A DNA stretch of 12,759 nucleotides from the NCBI GenBank assembly GCA_049509675.1, contig JBEKZQ010000240.1:1-12759 (forward strand), given 5' to 3'. A program made the translations under genes and the position numbers. The notes under the pieces were generated by a model, which was not told the DNA's origin, made no database searches, and saw only the letters and a list, made by a program, of their open reading frames with translations. Within the stretch, counting starts at the first letter, position 1; every line of letters begins with the position of its first letter. Shown here piece by piece: positions 6,614 through 12,603 of this stretch. Source of the DNA: JBEKZQ01 sp049509675 (GTDB lineage: Bacteria; Planctomycetota; Planctomycetia; Pirellulales; Thermoguttaceae).

Positions 6614-6848
6614 GTTTTCAGTGTTCAGTTTTCAGTGTTCAGTTGTCAGCAGCCGCAAAAAAGCAACTGGGCCGATCGCCCCCGTAAGACGGATTGCTAA
6701 TCCGTCCGTGTTCTTCGACGGATTACCATTCCGTCCTACGATGATTGATCAACTTATTCGAGTACGACTCCGCAGTTCTTGGTGTTCAGTGTTCGATTAT
6801 CGGTTCGCAGTGCTCCTACTGAAAACTGAAAACTTCAAACTGAAAACT
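6614..6848. repeat. Facing TTTTCAGT arrays bracketing the hdrA-mvhD spacer
   Basis: The left arm (6614-6649) consists of TTTTCAGTGTTCAGT-type units; the right arm (6818-6848) is the reverse complement type (ACTGAAAACT). The left arm lies against the mvhD start codon. The right arm runs into hdrA and supplies its last three residues (FSV) and TGA stop (6835-6837). The ~165 bp between the arms holds a separate nested palindrome (6683-6740) and no gene. Confidence 0.85.
6683..6740. repeat. Double-palindrome element with GACGGATT/ATCCGTC hairpins
   Basis: Two consecutive small hairpins (GACGGATT-gct-AATCCGTC, then GACGGATTACCATTCCGTC) sit inside outer arms CGTAAGACGGATTG and CATTCCGTCCTACG, which are also nearly complementary. 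This is the architecture of REP/BIME-like intergenic elements. It is centred in the spacer between the two TTTTCAGT arms. Confidence 0.75.
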
Positions 6849-8826
6849 CTTTTTCAGCATCCCACAAGGCGCCTTCGATCTCGGCGAAGATCTGCTGGTT
6901 GTTGAAATGTGCGCCGGTGATGGCGGCCGCCGGGCAGGCCGCCACGCACGTGCCGCAGCCCTTGCACAAGGAAGTGATGACGCGGCTGACGGCCTTCTCC
7001 TCGTCGAACTCGATGGCGTTGTACGGGCACATGTTGTTGCAGATGCGGCAGCCCGAGCACTCCTCTTCGTTGATCGAGGCCACGATGGGCTCGATCATCA
7101 CGGTGCCCTTGGTGATCATGCCGCCCACGCGGGCCGCGGCGGCCGCCCCCTGGGCCACGGCGGCGGGAATGTCCTTGGGCCCTTGGCAGGCCCCGGCCAC
7201 GAACACGCCGTCGGTCATCGTGGCCACGGGGTCCAGCTTGGGATGCCGCTCCGTGTACCAGCCGGCCATGCTGCAGGAGATGCCGCAGCGCAGGCCCATC
7301 TCCTTGGCGTCGGCCTGCGGCTCGATGGCCCCCATCAGGATCACCATGTCCACCGGGATCCGCCGCTGCCGCCCCAAGAGCGTGTCCTCCACCTGCACGA
7401 TCAACTTGCCCGACTCGTCGGGCTGACGCGCGGCGTCGGTCACCTCGGCCACCTTGCCGCGCACGAAGTGCATCCCTTCCTCCAACAGCCGTTGATAGAA
7501 CTCCTCGTAGTCCTTCTGCGGCGCCCGCATGTCGATGTAGAATGAATACACCTCGGCCTCGGTCTTTTCCAGCACCAGGTGGCCGAACTTCATGGCCGCC
7601 ATGCAACAGACGTTGGAACAGTAGGAGTTGTGGGCCGAGTCGCGGCTGCCCACGCAATGCACCAGGGCCACCGACTTCGGCTCCGTCTTGCCGTCGCGGA
7701 GCACGATCTTGCCGTTGGTCGGGCCGGCCGCGTTGCACAGCCGCTCGAACTCCATGTTCGTGTACACGTTCGCCAGCCGGCCGTAGCCGTACTGCGGGAT
7801 CTGCTTGCAATCGAAAAGCTTCCAGCCGGTGGCCATGATGATGTTGCCCACCTCGAGCTCGACGATCTCGTCCTGCTGCGCGTAGTCGATGGCCTCGGTC
7901 GGGCAGACCTTCTGGCACACCTGGCACTTGCCGCGGGTGAAGAACGTGCAGTTGGCGGTGTCGATGACCGGGATCCGCGGCACGGCCTGGGGGAAGGGCG
8001 TGTAGATCGCCTTGCGATAGCCCATGCCCACCTCGAACACGTCGTCGAGCACTTTGCGCGGGCATTTTTCCACGCACACGCCGCAGCCGGTGCAGCGATC
8101 GGCCACCACGTGCCGGGCCTTCTTGCGGATCTTCACCTTGAAATTGCCCACCGAACCGCTCACCTCTTCCAACTCGGAATAGGTGAACATGGTGACCTTC
8201 TCGTGCTGACCGACCTCGGACATCTTGGGCGTGAGGATGCAGGCCGAACAGTCCAGCGTGGGAAAGGTCTTGTCGAACTGGGCCATGTGTCCGCCGATCG
8301 ATGGCTCGCGCTCGACCAGGTAGACCGGGTATCCGGCATCGGCCAGTTCCAGGGTGGCCTGCAGGCCGGCGATGCCGCCGCCCACGACCAGCGTGGCCGG
8401 GTTCACCTTCACGTACATCCGTTCCAGCGGCTGCTGGTAGCGAACCCGGCCGGCCGCCGCGGCGACCAGCGCCTTGACCTTCTCGGTGGCGGCCGCCTTG
8501 CCGGTGGTCACCCACGACACATGCTCGCGGATGTTGGTCATTTGCAGCAGGTACGGGTTCAGACCGGCGTTCTCGCAGGCCCGGCGGAAGGTCTTCTCGT
8601 GCAAGTGCGGCGAACAGGCCGCCACCACCACCCGCGTCAGCCCTTCGCGCTTGATGTCGTCCTCGATCAACTGTTGTCCCAGCGAGGAGCACATGAACTT
8701 GTAGTCGCGCGAGACCACGACGTCCTCGATGTTCTTGCCGGCCCAGCGGGCCACTTCTTGCACGTCGACCGTTCCGGCGATATTGCTGCCGCAGTGGCAA
8801 ACGTAAATGCCGATCTTCTCGGCCAT
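6835..8826 (-). CDS. hdrA: Heterodisulfide reductase subunit A-like flavoprotein (HdrA), bifurcating core
   Basis: 663 residues, the length of classical HdrA without fused MvhD. It holds the FAD that splits electron pairs between ferredoxin and HdrBC. Seen: an N-terminal domain starting KIGIYVCHCGSNI (C10, C12) with C46 and C71; a dinucleotide-binding site VVGGGIAGLQATLELADAG (147-165); TLDCSACILTPKM (190-202), an HdrA signature that carries selenocysteine in some relatives but two cysteines here; ferredoxin-like motifs CTGCGVCVEKCPR (245-257) and CQVCQKVCP (301-309); CSNVCCMA (403-410); and a C-terminal pair of [4Fe-4S] motifs CSGCRICNNMCP (590-601) and CKGCGTCVAACP (621-632). The ATG at 8826 has GGGGAG ~7 nt upstream. 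The last three residues are encoded by a repeat that also supplies the stop codon. Confidence 0.96.
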   Translation of the reverse strand: MAEKIGIYVCHCGSNIAGTVDVQEVARWAGKNIEDVVVSRDYKFMCSSLGQQLIEDDIKREGLTRVVVAACSPHLHEKTFRRACENAGLNPYLLQMTNIREHVSWVTTGKAAATEKVKALVAAAAGRVRYQQPLERMYVKVNPATLVVGGGIAGLQATLELADAGYPVYLVEREPSIGGHMAQFDKTFPTLDCSACILTPKMSEVGQHEKVTMFTYSELEEVSGSVGNFKVKIRKKARHVVADRCTGCGVCVEKCPRKVLDDVFEVGMGYRKAIYTPFPQAVPRIPVIDTANCTFFTRGKCQVCQKVCPTEAIDYAQQDEIVELEVGNIIMATGWKLFDCKQIPQYGYGRLANVYTNMEFERLCNAAGPTNGKIVLRDGKTEPKSVALVHCVGSRDSAHNSYCSNVCCMAAMKFGHLVLEKTEAEVYSFYIDMRAPQKDYEEFYQRLLEEGMHFVRGKVAEVTDAARQPDESGKLIVQVEDTLLGRQRRIPVDMVILMGAIEPQADAKEMGLRCGISCSMAGWYTERHPKLDPVATMTDGVFVAGACQGPKDIPAAVAQGAAAAARVGGMITKGTVMIEPIVASINEEECSGCRICNNMCPYNAIEFDEEKAVSRVITSLCKGCGTCVAACPAAAITGAHFNNQQIFAEIEGALWDAEKEFSV

Positions 8827-8855
8827 GACAGTTCTCCCCGGGAAATAAGAAGCCA

Positions 8856-8938
8856 GGAGTTAGAAGTTAGCAGTTAGAATGCAGAAATCCTGCTCCCTCT
8901 CCCTTCTTACTCCTAACTCCTAACTCCTAACTCCTAAC
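8856..8938. repeat. Facing GGAGTTAG arrays between hdrB and hdrA
   Basis: The left arm (8856-8877) is GGAGTTAG-AAGTTAG-CAGTTAG; the right arm (8910-8938) is four CTCCTAA-type units, the reverse complement. Between the arms, GCAG-aaatc-CTGC can form a hairpin tip, so the whole spacer can fold as one structure. The right arm encodes the last five residues of the hdrB frame (LGVRS) and its TAG stop (8920-8922). Confidence 0.85.
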
Positions 8939-9717
8939 CCCTCCAGCTTGGCATTCAACACGGGCATGGCCGGCACCAGTTCCTTGCCGAAGCCCAATCG
9001 CTTCGGGTCCAGGCCGAAGGCGATGCCCAGAAGCTGCGTGAAATACATGATCGGCAAACGGAAATCGGTGTTGAAGTAGCCGTTCACCCGGCCCTGGTAG
9101 CCGTCGAGGTTCAACTGGCACATGGGGCACATGCAGAGGATCATGTCGGCCTGGTACTCCTGCGCGCTTTGCAACAAGCGGCGAATGAGCTCGAAGGCCT
9201 GCGGCTCGCTGATTTGCGTCATGTGGCCGCCGCAACAGTGGGCCTTGACCGGGTAGTCTACCACTTCGGCCCCCAGCCACTGCAGCAACTGGTCCATCTT
9301 CATGGGATATTCCGTGCTGTCGTCGACGGCGATCGGGCGCACCACCTGGCAGCCGTAATAGGGGGCCACGCGCAAGTTGCGCAGCGGCTGCACCACCTTG
9401 TCCCGCACGGCCGTCTCGCCGATGTCGTCGTGGATCACGTCGAGCATGTGGCGGATCGTCACCCGGCCCGCCTGGTAGCTCAGGCCGCCGGCGGCCAGGG
9501 CCTGGTTGATCTTCAGGCCCATTTCCGGGAAGTCGGCCATCAACTTGTCGGTCTTCTTCAGATTCAGGTAACAGGCGGCGCAGGGGGCCACGATCTGCTC
9601 GATCTGCGGATCGACCAGGGCCAGGTTCCTGGCCACCACCGCACAGGCCGTCAACTCGTCCTGGCTGAAATACTCGGTCGCCCCGCAGCAGTTCCAATCG
9701 TCGATCTCCAGGAGCTT
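8920..9717 (-). pseudogene. hdrB: hdrB-like gene lacking its 5' end and out of frame with hdrC
   Basis: HdrB normally carries two CCG domains that bind the non-cubane clusters where the disulfide is reduced. Homology resumes abruptly at KLLEIDDWNCCGATEYF (from 9717) and runs to the stop at 8920: first-domain parts NCCG and APCAACYLNL, then the second domain with YYGCQVV, KAHCCGGHMT and CMCPMCQLNLDGYQ. The usual start (about 35 residues with a YYPGCS motif, the first cluster cysteine) is missing. No ATG with a ribosome-binding site precedes the conserved segment; the nearest downstream start is a TTG at 9654, which would also lose NCCG. The upstream bases are the end of hdrC in another frame. 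Either a real deletion has inactivated hdrB, or the sequence has lost ~100 bases here. Confidence 0.85.
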
Positions 9718-10255
9718 TGATGATCGCCTGGAGCTGCTCGATCTGGCGGATCCTGGTGGGCCGCAAGGCCATGCGCCCCCGCCGGAGCATGGCCATGCCC
9801 ATCGGCCCCATGCTCATCATCTTCAGCGGCCGGTTCAGCAAGTGATAGCGGGTCGCCAGGCCGAACTCGAAACTCCGCCCGTACCTGTCCACGAAGTCGG
9901 TGAACGTCTTGGCCAGGGCCGGGGCATCGGTGTCCTTGTGCATCTGCTCGGCGATCGACATCCGCTTCAAGGTGTACATGATGTCGGTAATGGGGATCTG
10001 CTGCGGGCAGCGGGTGGTGCAAAAGTAGCAGGAGACGCAGGCCCACATGGTATTGGCCGAGAGCACCGTTTCGCGCCGGCCGGCGTTGATCCAGGCAATA
10101 AGCGTCCGCGGCGTGTACTGCATGTCGGCGCCGCTGGGACAGGAGCCGCCGCAACTGCCGCATTGCAGGCAATGCACCAGCCGCTCCCCGCCCGGGGTCG
10201 CTTCAATGACCTGCTCCAGAAACGTCTCTTTCTCTTGAGCCGCAGATGTTTGCAT
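8927..10255 (-). CDS. hdrC: HdrC-like iron-sulfur subunit; reading frame runs on out of frame through hdrB
   Basis: HdrC relays electrons from HdrA to HdrB through two [4Fe-4S] clusters. Only residues 1-180 (10255 down to 9716) are HdrC: CLQCGSCGGSCPSGADMQYTPR (C29, C32, C35, C39) and CVSCYFCTTRCP (C73, C76, C79, C83), ending LRPTRIRQIEQLQAIIK. From there the frame continues to a chance stop at 8927, giving 262 residues of Arg/Gly/Pro-rich nonsense overlapping hdrB. A normal HdrC of this type ends near residue 180-190, so its own stop was lost with the hdrB start. The ATG at 10255 has a strong GAGGAGGAG 5 nt upstream. This is the first gene of the minus-strand cluster. Removing one A from the AAA at 9716-9718 would join HdrC directly to HdrB in frame, but without the HdrB N-terminus. 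Confidence 0.85.
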   Translation of the reverse strand: MQTSAAQEKETFLEQVIEATPGGERLVHCLQCGSCGGSCPSGADMQYTPRTLIAWINAGRRETVLSANTMWACVSCYFCTTRCPQQIPITDIMYTLKRMSIAEQMHKDTDAPALAKTFTDFVDRYGRSFEFGLATRYHLLNRPLKMMSMGPMGMAMLRRGRMALRPTRIRQIEQLQAIIKAPGDRRLELLRGDRVFQPGRVDGLCGGGQEPGPGRSADRADRGPLRRLLPESEEDRQVDGRLPGNGPEDQPGPGRRRPELPGGPGDDPPHARRDPRRHRRDGRAGQGGAAAAQLARGPLLRLPGGAPDRRRRQHGISHEDGPVAAVAGGRSGRLPGQGPLLRRPHDANQRAAGLRAHSPLVAKRAGVPGRHDPLHVPHVPVEPRRLPGPGERLLQHRFPFADHVFHAASGHRLRPGPEAIGLRQGTGAGHARVECQAGGVRS

Positions 10256-10260
10256 CGAGT

Positions 10261-10269
10261 CTCCTCCTC
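10261..10269 (-). promoter_or_regulatory. Strong Shine-Dalgarno sequence of hdrC
   Basis: GAGGAGGAG on the minus strand, 5 nt before the ATG at 10255. It lies 2 nt from the inverted-repeat element at 10272-10415, so the element falls in, or directly replaces, the 5' leader of the hdr transcript. Confidence 0.75.
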
Positions 10270-10271
10270 AT

Positions 10272-10415
10272 GGAATGGGCGGGTCAAGGCCGCGCAAACC
10301 TGTGCTGGGGGCTCGCAATCCGACCAGGCGCCGCCCCGCGCGGAGTGAACGAACCAGAGTGAGGCAAGCCACCGAAGCCCCACCAAGATCACGGTTTGCC
10401 CGCCCCACCCATTCC
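10272..10415. mobile_element. MITE-like inverted-repeat element, copy 2 (144 bp)
   Basis: Ends GGAATGGGCGGG (10272-10283) and, facing it, the complement of GGAATGGGTGGG (10404-10415), one mismatch in 12. The interior resembles copy 1 at 2138-2313 in the same orientation: GGTCAAGGCCGCGCAAACC, CTCGCAATCCGA, and ACCGAAGCCCCACCAAGATC followed by ACGGTTTGC all have counterparts. The outermost ends differ between the copies. It lies directly upstream of the hdrC ribosome-binding site, so the operon promoter must be inside it or beyond it. Confidence 0.65.
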
Positions 10416-10489
10416 AGTATTCTATCCGATCTCATCTCACGCGGAGAGGTTGTGAATTTTTCGATTCTGCCCGATGGCAAACACAAGAT

Positions 10490-10551
10490 GGGTGGGACGA
10501 GGTTGACGAGTCCCACCAATTGTGTGGTGGGACTCATTCCTCGTCCCACCC
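10490..10551. repeat. Perfect double-stem palindrome (13 bp + 11 bp stems)
   Basis: Outer stem GGGTGGGACGAGG (10490-10502) pairs perfectly with 10539-10551; inner stem GAGTCCCACCA (10508-10518) pairs perfectly with 10525-10535 around a 6-nt loop. Because GGTGGGAC and GTCCCACC each occur twice, it can instead fold into two side-by-side hairpins. There is no T-run, so it does not look like an intrinsic terminator; the form is that of a REP/BIME element. Confidence 0.85.
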
Positions 10552-10845
10552 TGCAAGAAATCCACAACATCGGAGCTATAGCCCCCGACGCGCGTCCAGG
10601 TGGAATCATCACCTTAAGCAAGATGTGTTCCGAAACCGAGGAATAGCAGCAGAATCGTCCCAAGTGGTTTGATATCAACGGGTTGAAATTACTCGGAAAA
10701 CCCAGTGTTTACTCTCGCGGCGGTCGGCCGCTCGCGGAATACCGTCGCGCGGCCACGGAATACCGCGCGTGTTGTCGGAGAAGGGAGAGGAGGGGCGCGT
10801 CGCCGGTTTCGCCAAGAACTGGTAATGTGTCCTGATCGTCTCACG
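10552..10845. other. Gene-free stretch between palindromes and tuf fragment
   Basis: I see no convincing gene on either strand here. It holds a near-palindromic GGAGCTATAGCCCC (~10578), two copies of CGGAATACCG about 20 bp apart (10735-10765) and a 7-bp GC hairpin CGCGCGG/CCGCGCG (10746-10752 with 10763-10769). An open frame on the plus strand reaches the TAG at ~10646, but nothing in it resembles a known protein. Confidence 0.5.
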
Positions 10846-10983
10846 TGCCCGGCACATGCCGACTACATCAAGAACATGATCAGCGGCGCGGCGCAGATGG
10901 ACGCGGCACTGTGGTTGGCGTCGGCGGCCGAAGGCCCGACGCCGCAGACCCGCGAGCACGTCCTGCCGGCCCATCAGGTTGGC
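10846..10983 (+). pseudogene. tuf: Decayed internal fragment of an elongation factor Tu gene
   Basis: Forty-six codons read CPAHADYIKNMISGAAQMD at the start, then ASAAEGPTPQTREHV and finally HQVG. This is the G-domain segment of EF-Tu around residues 81-126 (family: [21 protein letters not shown], then DGPMPQTREH). By eye, about two thirds of positions agree with EF-Tu remembered from E. coli and other bacteria. The GTPase G3 box DCPG is changed to TCPA, so both key residues are lost and the fragment cannot be functional. EF-Tu similarity stops abruptly on both sides: upstream there is no nucleotide P-loop segment, downstream VPYIVVFLNK is missing. It overlaps the 3' end of the phosphoesterase gene on the other strand by about 104 bases. 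Confidence 0.85.
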
Positions 10984-12589
10984 GATCGACGCTCTTCCTT
11001 TGCAACCCTTCTATGAGAGTAGTCTGAAAGGCGTTGGCCAGACCGTTTGCGTTGGCATCCCGCGCGTTAAGCGGGAGAAGCTGGAAACGCTGTTCGATCG
11101 TCTTCACAATGGAAACGGTGTCGTACTGGGTGTGGTCCACGAAGCCGCGCTTCGCGTACGGAGAGATGATCAGGCATGGTGTGCGCTGACCATCGCCCCA
11201 TGCGTCCAGTTTCGGGGGCACGACATGGTCCCAACGGCCGCCGTAGTCGTCGTAGGTGATGATGATCGCCGTGTGGGCCCAGGCCGTACTGTTCTGGACG
11301 GCTTGAACAATTTCCACGACGTGCTCTTGGCCTTGGAGCAAGGCGAAATGCGGATGCTCGGTCTCCTCGCGGGACTGTACGATCCAACTGACTGCTGGAA
11401 GCGTGCCGTTTGCCAAATCGGCATACAACACATTCAGGTCCTGAAGATGCGCGTTTGGTCCGGTAGTGGCCCGGTTCAGCGTGTGCCCATCCGGTAGAAA
11501 GGGCGCGTAGTTCGCAAAATAAGAGAAGGGCTCCCAATAACTATTCCACTCGTCGCGCTGTTGTCCCAGCAGGGCCGCGGCCCAGGCTTCGCTGTACCAC
11601 TTCCAGCTCACGCCCGCCGCGTCCATGCGATCGCCGATGGTCGGCACGTAACACGGTTTCGTCGGGTCGGCATCGTTGATCGGCAACAGGCGTTCGTCCA
11701 CAGGATGGTTCTCGCTGCGCGGCGCTTGCGCAGGCATTGGGTACCCCGTAACGTACTTCCCGTCGAACGTCAGAGCACCGTCGTGCAGGTTTTTCGTTCG
11801 CGGATCGTACCTGGAGATGAACTTGCCGTTCTTGGGAAGAGGCTGGTTCCAGGGTATGGGGGCGGCCGCAACCATGAAAAAATGCTCGACCTCCGATCCG
11901 CCATAGGTCGCCAGGAAGAAATTGTCACAAAGGGTGTACTGCAGTGCCAATTGGCCTTCGGGCAGCTTCGTCCCGTCGTAGTAGCTCATGACGAGCGAAC
12001 CGTTATCGCTCCAGGCGACGAACTTGTCCATATTGCCGTTGCTCGGCTCCAAGGCGCCGTTATCGATCTGCAATTGATTACGGTAAAAATTGTGTACCGC
12101 GTCATCGCTGGCTTGGTTTGGTGGAATGTATTTCCCCAGGTCAAACGGCATCACGGGAAGCCCGCCAGGAATCGGCGGATTAGTGGAAGGTTTGGGGAGA
12201 CTCTTGAGCGGCTTGCCGAACCTATCGACCTGGCGTATCGTAGGCCCGGCATTGTTCAGGCCGTTGGCCCCGGGGAACAAGCCATACAAGCCGTCGAAGG
12301 TCCAATTCTCCTGGTAGATGATGATGAAGTGATCGATGTTCTGCAAAACACTGGTATCCGCCGTCCGGACGACAGACAACAGTGGTTGCTTGTCGGTTCG
12401 CCGCTCCTTGGCTGACCCCTTCGGGCTGCGTGTTTGCTTTGCGCCCTTGTCGTCCTTTGAAGCCTGCCTCGGCGGAAGCGAATCCACCTCCGGCGACGGC
12501 ATCGCGCTGCGTTTCGGCGACTGGGCCATCACCGGCAAGATTAAGGTCAGCATAGCTAACCAAATTACAGGACGACATGTGCGAGACAT
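10880..12589 (-). CDS. Secreted phosphoesterase (phospholipase C / acid phosphatase AcpA family)
   Basis: 569 residues from the ATG at 12589. This start gives a clean signal peptide (SRTCRP, then VIWLAMLTLILPVMA, cleavage near MAQ-SP); an upstream GTG at 12649 would add 20 residues encoded by a purine-rich repeat. A Lys/Arg/Ser-rich linker (~28-70) leads into the catalytic domain: HFIIIYQENWTFDGLYGLFPG (88-107; ENWTFD where relatives have ENRSFD), YGGSEVEHFFMVAA, HPHFALLQGQEHVVEIVQAV and IIITYDDYGGRWDHVVPP, all typical of the phosphoesterase family that hydrolyses phosphate esters outside the cell. The native protein probably ends near TLIEGLQRKSVDR. The last ~33 codons and the stop run antisense through a tuf fragment and give a Pro/Arg/Ala-rich tail unlike the rest, so the true 3' end appears replaced. 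GC content looks lower than in the hdr/mvh cluster. Confidence 0.9.
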   Translation of the reverse strand: MSRTCRPVIWLAMLTLILPVMAQSPKRSAMPSPEVDSLPPRQASKDDKGAKQTRSPKGSAKERRTDKQPLLSVVRTADTSVLQNIDHFIIIYQENWTFDGLYGLFPGANGLNNAGPTIRQVDRFGKPLKSLPKPSTNPPIPGGLPVMPFDLGKYIPPNQASDDAVHNFYRNQLQIDNGALEPSNGNMDKFVAWSDNGSLVMSYYDGTKLPEGQLALQYTLCDNFFLATYGGSEVEHFFMVAAAPIPWNQPLPKNGKFISRYDPRTKNLHDGALTFDGKYVTGYPMPAQAPRSENHPVDERLLPINDADPTKPCYVPTIGDRMDAAGVSWKWYSEAWAAALLGQQRDEWNSYWEPFSYFANYAPFLPDGHTLNRATTGPNAHLQDLNVLYADLANGTLPAVSWIVQSREETEHPHFALLQGQEHVVEIVQAVQNSTAWAHTAIIITYDDYGGRWDHVVPPKLDAWGDGQRTPCLIISPYAKRGFVDHTQYDTVSIVKTIEQRFQLLPLNARDANANGLANAFQTTLIEGLQRKSVDRQPDGPAGRARGSAASGLRPPTPTTVPRPSAPRR

Positions 12590-12603
12590 AAGGGCTGAAA
12601 AGA

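Noticed and set aside
7579..8877. Long plus-strand open frame opposite hdrA
   Set aside because: Antisense shadow rich in His, Leu, Ala and Gly; the minus strand carries complete HdrA motifs.
8927..9717. HdrC-frame continuation as a genuine C-terminal extension of HdrC, or programmed frameshifting making an HdrC-HdrB fusion
   Set aside because: The continuation is out-of-frame hdrB sequence. A one-base shift at AAA would fuse the frames, but the fusion would still lack the HdrB N-terminus and no slippery site with a downstream stimulator is evident.
10419..10447. TAGAAT (minus strand, 10424-10419) as a -10 box for the hdr operon
   Set aside because: The expected -35 position holds no TTGACA-like sequence, and AT-rich hexamers by themselves are weak evidence; the promoter location stays open.
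10275..10646. Plus-strand open frame across the inverted-repeat element and palindrome
   Set aside because: It crosses two palindromic elements, has no ribosome-binding site and resembles no protein I know.
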